Assembly (NCBI GenBank): GCA_015680685.1
Contig: MNCI01014706.1
Coordinates: 1-24,207, forward strand
Reading direction: 5' to 3'
DNA from: Gnetum montanum
Taxonomy: Eukaryota; Streptophyta; Gnetopsida; Gnetales; Gnetaceae
Length of the DNA stretch: 24,207 bases
Position numbers and translations under genes: made by a program. Every line of letters starts with the position of its first letter. The stretch's first letter is position 1. The notes under the pieces were generated by a model. The model was not told where the DNA came from and searched no databases. It saw nothing but the letters and a program-made list of their open reading frames with translations. This document shows positions 9,415 through 19,142 of this stretch, in pieces.

Positions 9415-10223
9415 GGATTAAACCCTGCTAAGCTTGTCATTCTCACCATAAGAGTGTAGAGCCCATATTCAGAGCACAAAGCAATTTTCGAGTGCTGAGT
9501 GATTGTGCTAATAGCAAGCAAGGAGGTTTTATGCATAGCGATGAGGGAAAGTCTGCAAGTAGGATGATGGCTCCAAAGAAGGAACGTATTCACTTGGCAC
9601 TTGTAAAGGTCGAGGAGGTGAAGAAAATCCTAGGACGTGTGACATAAGCGTGCGTCACAGCGCAAGAGGACATGCCATTGACCCGGTAGGCTACTATACT
9701 TTGTCTACTTTTTTACAATTTTGTTATCATTTTTTTTATTTCCTACTTTTATTTTGTATTCTACTCTTAGTCATCTGTGTTTTCTATCATCGCATTGTTT
9801 TGGCCTTTGCATCATTGTTGTTGCTTTTTCAGTTGTGGTGGATGCATAAATGCTATGCTATCATTGCATGTAAGGTTGATTAAATTGCCACCACTACGGT
9901 TATCATAACTGTGGGGGTTTGGATAGTTTAAGTTACTTGGCTTTCAAATGGCATAGCGTAGGACCCTTAGAAGGGTTGGGCTATGCATGATGTAATAGTG
10001 CGACACGTGTTGTGTTGGGGCATATTATTAATCACCTTTTTAAGGTTAATTGCTCTGTTGCTACACTAGGCTATTTTCGTTGTGGTTAGCTTTCATGTTC
10101 TTGCTACACTATGTGCAAGAAGAGGGTTATGCTACGCTATATGCATGAAATGCTAGGTATTTCTATGTTGTGTGTGCATTGCACTTAGACATGATGCTAA
10201 CACTTGCTGGTTCTATTGTGCAG

Positions 10224-11042
10224 GATGGGGTTAAGGCCAATTCTTATTATCTTAGAAATTGCAGGGTTCTTGTGTTATGTAGGAAACCTGTGACCAATGC
10301 TCCTCCTCCCCATCTACGTGTGGGAGAGTAGGGGATTTGGTTCAGGAAAGGAGCATAAGAGTTCCTACAATACCTCCTCCAACACTTCAGTATGATCGTT
10401 TGGTCATACCTAGAGGAGGAAGAGGCAGTCGTCATAACAGAAGCCATATTGCCTAGGGCAAGATGGGGCATCCTGATGTTTCTGTTGCATGGGGAAATCA
10501 TTAGCAGGCAAGGAGAAGAATCCAGTAAATGCCCAATAGGGTTAAGACATTTAACCTAGATCTAGGATATGCCTAAGTACAGCTTCTACCATCCTTACAA
10601 CACACTATTCATTACACGTTATATGGCAACATGCTTCCAAAACCCACCAGGAACTGTCTACTATGTTGGAGGGTGAGTTTTGTAGCCTTGTTCTGCTGTG
10701 TTGTGCGATGCTTGCTATATTGGCAAACTACTAATAGTATGTTTTTGTTACCAGGTTCTAAATCAACAAGGAAGGGCTTCACGACTGAACGGGTCTGCTA
10801 AATATAACACAGATAACCATGCAGGAGTTCTCTTCTATTGAGAACTTGTGAGTAGGTGTGATTGGTAAATGCAGAGCTGAATACCACACCTTACGCAAAC
10901 CTATACCACATTCCCTATGATCAATGCAAGGAGTTTGGTTGGCTAGATGAGGGATGGGCACCTTTCAAACCAATCACCATTGAACAACTCCTAGTTAGTC
11001 TTCTACCATTCCCATTACTGTACAAACCTAGTAGGCTAAACA
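10224..11042 (+). pseudogene. Antisense gene exons 2-3
   Basis: Exon 2 (10224-10672) stays in one frame for about 150 codons with four stops (three TAG). It includes NCRVLVLCRKPVTNAPPPHL, then an aliphatic, Glu-rich stretch and a final Tyr-rich part YHPYNTLFITRYM ... GTVYYVGG. Donor GTGAGT at 10673, acceptor ttaccag ending 10754. Exon 3 continues as NKEGLHD and NITQITMQEFSSIENL, then shifts frame near 10890 into QCKEFGWLDEGWAPF and LLVSLLPFPLLYKPSRLN. Donor GTAAGT at 11043. I know no family with this pattern. Confidence 0.55.
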
Positions 11043-11112
11043 GTAAGTGTTGCATGCTTAAGTGTCTTTGAAATATTTGGATTTTCTAAGTTTTTATGCT
11101 AAATGTTTCTAG

Positions 11113-12180
11113 TGAAAACTATTATAGGGGTGAAAAATCCTCAAGAGGTGATGGTGGTAACCGTCGAGACATAGGAGGCAAACATCTATTTCAAGTATGG
11201 AGAAGTAGATATGAGCCAATGTTGGATAAATGGTGTGGCTTCGAACTCCTTAGTCTAGAATATCCAAAAGGTTAGGCTTATGGGTCTATTCCTGGCCCTG
11301 AATCTGAGCGTTCCTACTACCGAGATGCTCTCCCTGGTCAACTTTTTTTCTGAGAAGACGGGCCACTTCTACATGTGCATATAGGACGTACGGGTGGTCA
11401 TTAAAATCAACAACCAGCTATTCATGGACCTCTTTGGTGTCTGTGTCGATGGTGTCCTCATAGGGTTGAAGTCCAAGAGGGAGTTGACCTTTCAGAAGAA
11501 CGACATTCAAGAGTGGTTAGTGATTGCCAAGGAGCAAAAGGGGCTCCCCATTGAGAAGCTTAAATAAGGACCCGCCAAGGAGGTTTACCCTATCTTTCGT
11601 GCTTGTGCATTCCCCTAGTTGCTTTCCTAAGGGAAGGTCCTGGGGATTAAGCAGGCCTAGGTAATGCGTGAGGTCATGAAAGAGGGGGCCCATTACAACT
11701 AGGCCAGGTTTCTATGTAAAGGCTTGCAAACTGAAATCTTGGGGCTCCATAAGAAACCAGAGTCTCATTCCAATATACATTATGCCTTTTACATAGCTTA
11801 TCTAAAGCATTTCATGGAGTCTTTGGAGGTTCACAAGAATGGAGCCTGGGTCATGCAAAATTTCAACCAAATTTCTAGACCATGGATCCACCAGATCCTT
11901 CAGACCACCCGAGCCAAAGCTCCCCCAAAGATAATTAGGGAGTCGTTCTCTATGACAATTAAGGATCGGGTGGCCTACAACATTTGTGGCCAAGAAAAAA
12001 TAGCAGAGATATCACCTATTGTAGCTAGTAGCATATCGTGGGGGGAACGTCTCATAGCCGAGACTATGGCCATTAAGTTGCAGCGGAAGAGGACTCCTCC
12101 AGCTAAGGAAACCCTTCACATGGAGGAAGAGAAGGGGTGGAGACTATAGCTTAAACTGTAGAGGATGAAACCTCCCATTA
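11113..12180 (+). pseudogene. Antisense gene exon 4, conserved-looking core domain
   Basis: About 355 codons in one frame without indel, broken by ten stops (eight TAG). Order: KTIIGVKNPQEVMVV, SVPTTEMLSLVNFFSEKTGH, VVIKINNQLFMDLFGVCVDG, ELTFQKNDIQEWLVIAKE, YPIFRACAFP, QTEILGL and HSNIHYAFYIAYLKHFMESL, ending in a basic/acidic stretch KLQRKRTPPAKE. The layout (an opening Phe-rich segment, a segment with DLFGV, then an Arg-Ala-Cys helix and a closing FYIAYLKHF helix) recalls plant transposon-associated domains such as the putative plant transposon protein families, but this is a resemblance of layout only. Confidence 0.5.
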
Positions 12181-12217
12181 GTAAATACTTTTGTTTAATT
12201 CCTACTTTTATATTGTT

Positions 12218-12261
12218 TGCTATGTTCTGCTACGCTAGATGGTGTAGCATAGCGTAGCACC
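12218..12261. repeat. TAGCATAGC-type hairpin inside intron 4 of the antisense gene
   Basis: TGCTACGCTA near 12228 pairs with TAGCGTAGCA near 12250, a 10-bp stem around an imperfect middle. The same word family fills U3 of the LTRs. It lies in the 12181-12314 intron. Confidence 0.65.
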
Positions 12262-12314
12262 TGCTTTAAGCTAACTTATTTTGGACTAATGCAAACATGT
12301 TTCTTGACTGACAG

Positions 12315-12875
12315 AGGAAGAAGAAGAAGAAGAAGAAGAAGGTGATGAAGATGTATCAGCCCTTAAGACAGGGGCGACGAATAAAGACTTAGAGGCCCCA
12401 GTCTCAGAGAGAAGGGTCCTGGTCAAGAAGGAAAGAACTCTTGTCGCTAAGGTAGGGGCTCTCATTATCAGGAAGAATCCTCCTACTAATGAGGAGGGCA
12501 TTTTTGGAGATAGATTTTCTGTTCTCTTGAATAAGAAAGATGTTGGTCTCTCAAAATGAAAGGCACTAGCGCATGAAGAAGAGGCCCGTATAGACTTGGT
12601 AGGGACTTCTGCCAAGGTTGCCGCCATCGTTTTACATCAACAAGAAGGAAGACTGCAATTGGATGCTGGTGAGTTCGGCAATATGTCTACCTTGTCATAG
12701 CCCATTTTGGTCATTATTAATATGTTTAATTATGTGATAGGAACCACTGTTGATGCCGCAAGACCTCCTTTGACTTGTGTGGAACCATGGGCTAAGATCC
12801 CTGATAAGTTTATGTTCATGTAGGGAATTTTCGATGACATGATCAGTCACCTTCAGCAAGTGGACACTGACGTGT
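12315..12875 (+). pseudogene. Antisense gene exons 5-6, Glu-run and charged linker
   Basis: Exon 5 starts with a GAA microsatellite (12315-12341) encoding eight Glu, then GDEDVSALKTG and a charged segment through KVAAIVLHQQEGRLQLDA. One TGA interrupts. Donor GTGAGT at 12669. Exon 6 (12741-12875) gives TTVDAARPPLTCVEPWAKIP and DDMISHLQQVDTDV with one TAG, and ends at GTAAGT (12876). Phases join without loss: 354 nt in exon 5 leave one base, completed by exon 6. Likely a flexible acidic linker. No family is recognised. Confidence 0.55.
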
Positions 12876-12979
12876 GTAAGTAGTAGTGTTAGGTGCTCTC
12901 ATGTTGCTATGTTAGAATTTCTTGAGCTTGCTAATATTGCTATGCTAATGCAACTACTATGCTCTTTTTGTCATGGAAG

Positions 12980-14023
12980 CCTCTCGGTTCAAATGGGACC
13001 CGACACGACCTTTGAAAGTTGGCATCATGCCTAGGTTCCCACCTAAAGTGACTAAGGTGTCTCATCATGCATACGACAAGGCTTGCAAATGCACTTTGCA
13101 GTTGGCATGCTCCTTGTGGAAGTATAAGCATGTCAACGAGTACCTGTGGAAACAGGTCTAAAAAGCTGAGCAGGAGAAGGCTGACCTGAACACCAAGGTG
13201 GAGCATCTCAAGTTGAGGAATGATTTCCTCATAGTCCATGACACTAATAATGAGTACTGGCACATGAATGTGATAGATTATGCTAGATTTTGGATAGTTT
13301 CACATCAGAACATCAAAGCCACCCACAAAATAATAGAACAATGGATGCAAATGGACTTGTTGATCCAGAAGTATCAGGATTTGAAATATTTTAGTGCCAA
13401 GGTTTACGAATGGGGGCAGTCCCAGAAAAACCAGAAACATATGTATAAACTGGAACATGCAACCACTCGTAAACTGTATAGGGATGCTACTGTAGAGGCA
13501 TTTACGTATAAAGCATTTGTAAATGCCATTGATGCTTCTAAGGCCTATTCCAAGTTCAAAGAGCAGGTAGAGGTTATGGAATCTCCTGACTAGAAAGTGG
13601 ATCTTCCCATAGGAGAGATCACATCCACCTCCTTTTCTCCAGGACCACCAAGGTGGACAACCACTGAAAGGGAGAGAGCTGCTGCGAACGCTGAACCAAG
13701 CAATAGGCATTGGGTAGACATCACGGCAGAGGAAGTCTGGCACCACCTCGGGCTCGGTTTATATCGAATACCCTTCGAGACAGATGTAGGCCCTTCTTAG
13801 GTTAGTTTTTTTCTACTGTATTAATTCTTATGCTCTATTGTAGCTTGCATGCGTTGCTTTAGCTAAGCACTTCATTCCTACGATGCAGGCTCCAGATGAG
13901 GGCATAGGGCCCGTAGAGGGAAGGAATGAAGTATCGGTAGAGGACAATGTAGGGGAAGGTGATGCAAAAGGAAATGATGTAGAAATGAATGAAAAAGATG
14001 ATGCAAACAGGGAAAACTTATGA
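12980..14023 (+). pseudogene. Antisense gene exons 7-8, coiled-coil and acidic tail
   Basis: Exon 7 begins SSRFKWDPTRP after intron 6, has a TAA at 13159 and TAG codons at 13591 and 13798, and otherwise reads through 274 codons. The middle (about 13162-13590) is rich in Lys, Glu, Gln and hydrophobics at coiled-coil-like spacing: AEQEKADLNTKVEHLKL, HKIIEQWMQMDLLIQKYQDL, FKEQVEVMESPD. It then becomes Ser/Pro/Thr-rich with ERERAAANAEPS. Intron 7 is 13801-13888. Exon 8 is 45 codons, acidic, from APDEGIGPVEG to DANRENL and a TGA at 14021. Probably a scaffold or nucleic-acid-associated protein, but this is inference. Confidence 0.6.
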
Positions 14024-14200
14024 CAACATGGGATTTGTTTTTTGAAATTTTGAATTTTTATAAAATTTTTGCAAACATTGTCCAAAAGGTAAAAGTTTTG
14101 AACAAAGAAGAGAATTTCAGAAAAGAAATTAATTCTACGTTAACTTGTGCATTGTCTACCTGCTAGATTTTCTGTAAAATTTTCATGCTTTTATGTGCTA
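14024..14200. other. AT-rich spacer after the antisense gene
   Basis: Short AT-rich stretch with ttttataaaatttttgc-like sequence, the likely 3' end of the antisense transcript. No clear AATAAA is seen. Confidence 0.4.
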
Positions 14201-14510
14201 ATTTTAAGCCATTTCGGGCTATTGTTAGTTTTAGGCCATTTTGGGCTCTTACTAGTTTTAGGTCGTTTTAGGCCATAGCTAGTTTTAGGCCATTTTAATC
14301 CATAGCTAGTTTTAGGCCATTTCAAGCCATGGGGAAGCATGGTTTTAGGCCATTTTGGGCCATTGCTAGTTTTAGGGAATTTTGGGCCTTTTCTAGTTTC
14401 AGGTCATTTCAAGCCTCTGCTAGTTTTAGGCCATTTCGGGCCTTAGGGAGACATTGCTAGTTTTAGGCCATTTTGGAGCATTGCTAGTTTTAGGTCGTTT
14501 TGGGCCATAG
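14201..14510. repeat. Hairpin tandem array 3
   Basis: About eleven units of TAGTTTTAGGCCATTTTGGGCC type, mostly 27-28 bp apart. The core GGCC...GGCC can fold on itself. Variant units include GGTCG..GGCC and GGCC..AAGCC, so pairing is partly kept through G-T changes. It shares the leading TAGTTT(T)A(A)GG with arrays 1 and 2 but has shorter spacing. Confidence 0.8.
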
Positions 14511-14651
14511 TATAACATGCCAAAGAGATGATATGTTAACAACTTGAACAACGGCTAGCTAGTAACTTATGTAGATAGATGGATTGTAAACAACAAAAGA
14601 TGGTAATGTGCAAAGAATGGCAACTGGGTAAGAAGAAGCGGGATTGCTACA

Positions 14652-15230
14652 CTATGCATAGCTGCTTCTGGACCAATTGTGGATTGAGCGGAGCATAAGG
14701 CCGAGTGCTTTGCTAGGGCCTTCATTTGCAACATTGTCCCCTGCTTGGAAGGGCAACTCAACCCACATGCCTTCATTTTGAAGACCAATTTGCTGAGCTG
14801 ATTCTCTTGCTGGATGGTTAATGTGTGCATAAGCAGGTGCTTCATTCTTAGAGGTTACGACCTTTGATCCCTGCTCCATGTCTATGTTATTGATTGCTTG
14901 CACCATTACCTCGTCATCATGGATTACCACCTCCTTGCCTATGTATGGTAGGTGGATTTCCTAGTGAATAGGTGAGGAGAAATCCCTAAGTTTTGCTAAC
15001 CATGACCTCCCTAGGATTAGGTTAAACATGGGCATTTCCTCGACCATAATGAACATTGCATTTGTGAGGAACTGGTCCCCTACCACAAATTCTATGTGGA
15101 CTGTGCCCTTCACTAGGACATGTGCCCTATTGAATGAATTTAGGCATGATGTCGTTGTGGGCATGATGTCTACCTCTCGATGTCTCACCTATAAAATGCA
15201 CTTTTCATTTTATAGGACAAGAAGGCTATT
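14652..15230 (-). pseudogene. Protease of element I
   Basis: Aspartic protease that cleaves the polyprotein. The visible part reads VHIEFVVGDQFLTNAMFIMV, then MPMFNLILGRSWLAKL, where ILGRxWL is the second conserved motif of retropepsins, and after one stop EIHLPYIGKEVVIHDDEVMV, the usual linker after protease. The first motif with the catalytic Asp (DTG or DNG) should lie right of 15200 but is not readable, because several stops fall there. The last stretch (14930-14652) continues in the same frame and then ends where the 5.9-kb cassette begins. Frame differs from gag by one. Confidence 0.75.
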
Positions 15231-15429
15231 CAGCTATCTTGTGTGGGATGAGGGCTATCGAAGGAGTCAGCCCCTAATGATGAAAGGCACTAACGGTGTT
15301 AACGAGCATGGTAGCATAGTTTTTCTAATAGGTGGCGTGGAGATGGATGCCTATGAAGGGACTCTCAGAACAAACAGTTGTTGCGAGGTTTGGCCAGCTG
15401 CTAGTGGTGCTAGTGCACTACGTTGAGGC

Positions 15430-17866
15430 ACACAAACCACGAATGGCTGCTGAGGTGGCCTAGGATCACTGTCAATACCAATGGCATTGATGACGTAAAT
15501 GGAATTATTGGCATTGATGGGTCTGTGTGGACATGCATAGATTGGTTCTCAGGGCATACTAGGTTTCTTTCTTCCAATACCAGTTTTCCCTAATCGATCA
15601 ATCTCTAGATGCCATTCTGCAACGCTAGACAGTAATCTATGTTGTGACCACACTATTGGTGATAGTCACAAAACCTGTCCAGCCTGAAACCTGTAGGAAC
15701 TGGGGGCTCATTGGGCAGGGCCAAAGAGGAATTTCTAAGGAGCTCGTAGTAGCGTTGATGTCTCCTAATTCCTTCTTTAGACATCTACTTGTGTTGGATG
15801 TGCCCAGCTGCCAATAGCTTCTTCAGAAGTTCTAAAGACTTGAGAGGTAGTGGGGTGTACTTTGAGGAATCTTTATGCTCAAAGCTCGATTTGGGTTGTG
15901 CAGATGTCTCAGGTGTGGGTACTGGAGCTTGTGGTGCATTGCCCTACTTGGGCATGGAGTTAGCTATAGGTACAATCGGTTTCTTGTTGTTCTTGTTACC
16001 ATTGTTACTAGGTTTGGGCTTCGCCTTGGTCACCACAACGGCCACTGTGGTTGTTGGGGCCTTACCCTTGTCTTTCTTTGTAAAGGTATTTTTGTAGGCA
16101 ATGTAGGCCGAGTCTTTTCTTGCCTTGGCTGCATCTTGTATACTCTTAGTCTAAGGGAATGCTTGACTAAGAGTGTGAGGGACAAGGTAGTACAGTTTAG
16201 ACTTGATAAATTCATTCACTGCATCCTTAAATACAGCCAACAAGTGGGCCTCCACGATGGGCTCTTGGATTTCGTTAAGGGTTGCGCTCCATCGCTAGAT
16301 GAACTTCTAGACTAGTTCTAGAGGATCCTACTTCATGCTCATCAACTGGTCCAGTGTGATTTTCACCTTCAAGTTACACTTGAAGAGCATCACGAACTGG
16401 GTTAGAAGCTCCTCTAGAGTTGAAATGGATGAGCATGGTAGCGCACGGTACCATTCTAGGGCTTTTCTGGCTAGGGACATAGCAAAGACATGAATAATTG
16501 TGTGCAGCCATTGTTGCAACAAAAGGAATTCAGACCTAAAGGTAACAAGATATGCATTGGGATCTCCCTCCCTATTTTACTTTGTGAGGTGGGGAAGGGA
16601 CATCCCTGGAGGTAACGTCAGAGTAGGGATTGCAGGGCTGATGGGATCATCCTGATAAAATTCCATGACTTGTACCATGTCAGACCCAATAGTTTTGAGG
16701 CATTTTATTTCCTTAGTGAGGGTTTGGATAAGCTGGAATGCTTGATCCAGACCTTGCAATGTTGTGGATGGTTGGGGAACTACCAAGGAAGCTCCCATCT
16801 ATGGAATGGTAGGGGTGACGATGTGACCCATCAGCAGTACCATTGGGATAGCCCTTGTGAATAGTGTTGCTTATGCTATCCACCACCTGGCAGGTGGTGC
16901 TGTTGGAGCAGCAACCATGGGTTGGGCTGCTAGATAGACCACTTGTGCCACTGGAAAAATAGACCATAGCCCCGTGTTGGGTTGTATCATTTGCGTGGTT
17001 TGGTAGGTCTGAGGGTGAACATAATGAGACATTTGTGATAGTTGTGAAATAGGAGAAGAAGTGAATGGGGTCCACCATGTGGATGGGCCTAGGCTCACCA
17101 CGGTGGGCAGAACAGACATGAACGTAGGAATGGAAATGGAAGTTATGTATGACTGTGAACTAGGTACAATATGAACATGCGGCAGGGTAGCCGTGATTGG
17201 TGTGTGATGTGCTACAGGAATGGGTTGATGAATGGTTTGCGAAGGCATAGTTGCTACAAATGAAATAGAGGAATAAGGGCATTGATACGCTGGGAAGGTG
17301 ACATGGCTACCCATTTTAGTTGTGATTGTAGGCTACACGAGTGTAGGCATGATCACAAAGGGAGTGGTCATAGACAACGGATTAGCCCATAAGGACTGGG
17401 TAGGAGGGACCATGATGGGGTTGGCCTGACCTCCCTTTTTGAATTGAGAATTGAGCTCCTCTTATCCATCCTAGAAGGTCTCATCATGGTTATATGTTGT
17501 GTCCTACTTCTCCCTAAGCCTAGCCAACTGGATTAGCTAGTCTAGAAGCCATTGATTCATCTGTGTCAAAGGTATGGAAGCACTAGGAGTGGGAACAAAC
17601 TCCTTCCCATCGCAATAAGTGAACTTGAAGCTATGTTTGTCTTCAAATTCATGCACATCCAAGGGTAGGTTTTCCTGAACCTTTGCATAGAGGAAGTTAT
17701 AGCACTCATGTTGCTGGGCCAAGCCCTCAAGTTCCTGATTTTGGATCCTAAGGGATCGACATGTTTCCAGCGTCGAGTTGAGTGGTTTTTTGGCATTTTT
17801 GATGCCTTGAACCATGATGGGAACTTCAACGTTGAAGGTGTTAACAAAGGTGCTTGAGGAAGCCAT
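15430..17866 (-). pseudogene. gag of element I
   Basis: Structural protein of the virus-like particle. The chosen ATG (17864-17866) begins MASSSTFVNTFNVEVPIMVQ. An earlier in-frame Met at 17962 is less likely because the segment before MASSS is leader. One frame holds from 17866 to 16328 without indel, with several TAG stops. Order: N-terminal helical region, Pro/Thr/Ser-rich linker (17314-16860), TLTKEIKCLKTIGSDM, and the retrotransposon gag domain with FAMSLARKALEWYRALP and LEELLTQFVMLFK (16500-16380). Then a Lys-rich basic stretch (about 16070) and a Cys/His motif near 15650-15690. The frame beyond 15600 is uncertain. Confidence 0.8.
15636..15705 (-). other. Cys/His (zinc-knuckle-like) motif of Gag
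   Basis: Minus-strand reading FCDYHQ-stop-CGHNIDYCLALQNGI, with Cys, His, His and Cys spaced as in Gag of Tat elements (C-x2-H ... GH-x4-C). One TAG interrupts it. Confidence 0.55.
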
Positions 17867-17984
17867 TGTTAAGCTAAACAGTTTTGCAAATGGGAAAAAA
17901 GCAAAGAAATTGGAAATCTGAATAGTTTCACAAACAAGAAGAGCAAATAAATTGGAAAGCAATTAAAAAGGCTTTGTCTTGCAG

Positions 17985-17999
17985 GGTTCTCAAGGAACC
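17985..17999. other. Leader hairpin copy 1
   Basis: GGTTCT-CAA-GGAACC, a 6-bp stem with one G-T pair. Same position in the leader module as 18150-18164. Confidence 0.5.
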
Positions 18000-18149
18000 T
18001 TTGAAGTGACCGATCTGTACAACATGATGCATAAACAACTGCAAAAGGACATCACATTTACATTAGTGCACAATAGGGTACAAAGTGCATGCAAGACTAC
18101 TATAAGATAGGCAAGTCAGTTGTCGATCGGAGGCTTTATGTCCTGTAGG

Positions 18150-18164
18150 GTTCCCAAGGAACCG
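18150..18164. other. Leader hairpin copy 2
   Basis: GGTTCC-CAA-GGAACC, a perfect 6-bp stem about 130 bp from the primer-binding site. Conserved in element II with a different loop. Confidence 0.5.
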
Positions 18165-18290
18165 TCGAGGTGACTGATCTGCACTACATGACATGTAAAC
18201 AACCACAAATGGTTGTCAAGTTTACGCTAATGTGTATCAAGGTGCAAGAGGCTTACAGGACTACCGTGACATGAAAAAAGGGCACCAAAA

Positions 18291-18309
18291 GGCCCTCCTT
18301 TTAGCGCTA
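18291..18309 (-). other. Primer-binding site of element I (diverged)
   Basis: Minus strand TAGCGCTAAAAGGAGGGCC, against TGGTGCTAGAAGGAGGGCC in element II. Same distance from the LTR end and 4-5 differences, mostly transitions. Assigned by alignment with element II. Confidence 0.65.
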
Positions 18310-18942
18310 GAAAATTGTTGCAATCGAAAATGTTGATAGTTGGAAAACACTAAGAGGTCATTAGTCATTGATAGTCTTAACCCTGTTTCCACAGGAGAGC
18401 CATGCTGGATAGAACAAAAATGGGGCACCCTGAATGGTCTAGTCGATCAGACAAGGACTTAGTCGATGTTAATATAACCTTTTGCAACCAGATAATTTGA
18501 AAATGAGACTAATAGCATGAAGTAATTTTTAAATGTAAAAGAAATAGAAATTAGTGTAAAATGAAATAATAAGTAGGAGACAAAGTAAAATGTAGTTAGA
18601 AAAATGCACTGCTACAAAGCTATGACTTCACTCTATCAAGGTGGATACAATTGGTTGCACAAAGCTGAGAGGTGTAGAGATCTCGAGAGTAACCAAGACA
18701 TGTAGAGCAAGACATATGTGTACTTGAATGTGGACTCAGGCATTAAAAATTTGAAGTGCTACCAAGGTGGTAGAAAAGAGTAGAACAAACAGTCAACTGA
18801 GAGTACTAACTATTTACAATGTCAAATAGAAAGCTTATAATGCTCAAGGTTATAGTCCTAACTTTTTTTCTTGTTAGCCAAAAAAATTGTTAGCTGACCA
18901 AAATGCCAAAAAATTGGACCCTTCAAGAATTTCTCATAGGGG

Positions 18943-18950
18943 TATTTATA
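18943..18950 (-). promoter_or_regulatory. TATA box in the 5' LTR of element I
   Basis: TATAAATA on the minus strand, conserved with the 3' LTR. It implies U3 of about 1.05 kb and R+U5 of about 0.6 kb. Confidence 0.7.
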
Positions 18951-19142
18951 GGACCAAGGATGCACAAAATATGTAGTTTGGACACCACTTGCCTTGGACT
19001 TGCATTGACCTATCTATGCTGCAGGTGCCTACATGACCATTGGGTGAGTCTACCTCCCGTAATTACAAGCCTGCCACATTGTAATTGCACTGTTAGAGCA
19101 ATGGTGTGATTAGGTGGAATGCATTAATGTAGCATAACTGCT

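Larger units (their letters stand above)
9531..14023 (+). pseudogene. Opposite-strand, eight-exon gene inside the PR-RT interval of element I
   Basis: Reads against the retrotransposon. Proposed exons: 9531-9685, 10224-10672, 10755-11042, 11113-12180, 12315-12668, 12741-12875, 12980-13800, 13889-14023. All seven introns begin GT (several GTAAGT or GTGAGT) and end AG, and six join the chosen frames with consistent phase; the first does so only if exon 1 is read in the frame ending SARGHAIDP, not that of its ATG. About 22 internal stops, 14 of them TAG, and at least one frameshift (about 10890) show it is dead. The product would be near 1,100 residues, with an acidic Glu-run, a coiled-coil-rich part and an acidic tail. 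Plant retroelements of the Tat group can carry extra opposite-strand ORFs, but I do not recognise this family. Element pieces on both sides are in minus orientation. Confidence 0.65.
17970..18275. repeat. Leader module duplicated in tandem (about 163-bp period)
   Basis: Copies at about 17970-18110 and 18133-18275 share in order ggctttgtcttgcaggg/ggctttatgtcctgtaggg, the GGTTCC hairpin, gtgac(c/t)gatctg, a taaacaac block and a final aga(c)tacta/ggactacc block. Element II has only one copy (about 1384-1535). Confidence 0.7.

Noticed and set aside
10224-10672. Alternative frame of exon 2 with RLVIPRGGRGSRHNRSH
   Set aside because: Also has only a few stops, but it does not join exon 3 in a frame that leads on to exon 4 as well as the chosen one. 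It is kept as a second possibility.
12286-12627. Minus-strand ORF of 113 codons with a Ser run
   Set aside because: The Ser run is the reverse of the GAA repeat. It is a shadow of exon 5, whose frame joins its neighbours in phase.
13300-13746. Minus-strand ORF of 148 codons
   Set aside because: Shadow of exon 7. Cys/Trp/Phe-rich composition is typical of an antisense reading, and no domain is seen.
14201-14510. Centromeric or other satellite DNA
   Set aside because: Only about eleven degenerate units, located inside a retroelement with related arrays elsewhere in it.
15875-16315. Plus-strand ORF of 146 codons and the 102-codon one beside it
   Set aside because: Reverse of the Gag C-terminal region, whose Lys-rich and Cys/His features read correctly on the minus strand.
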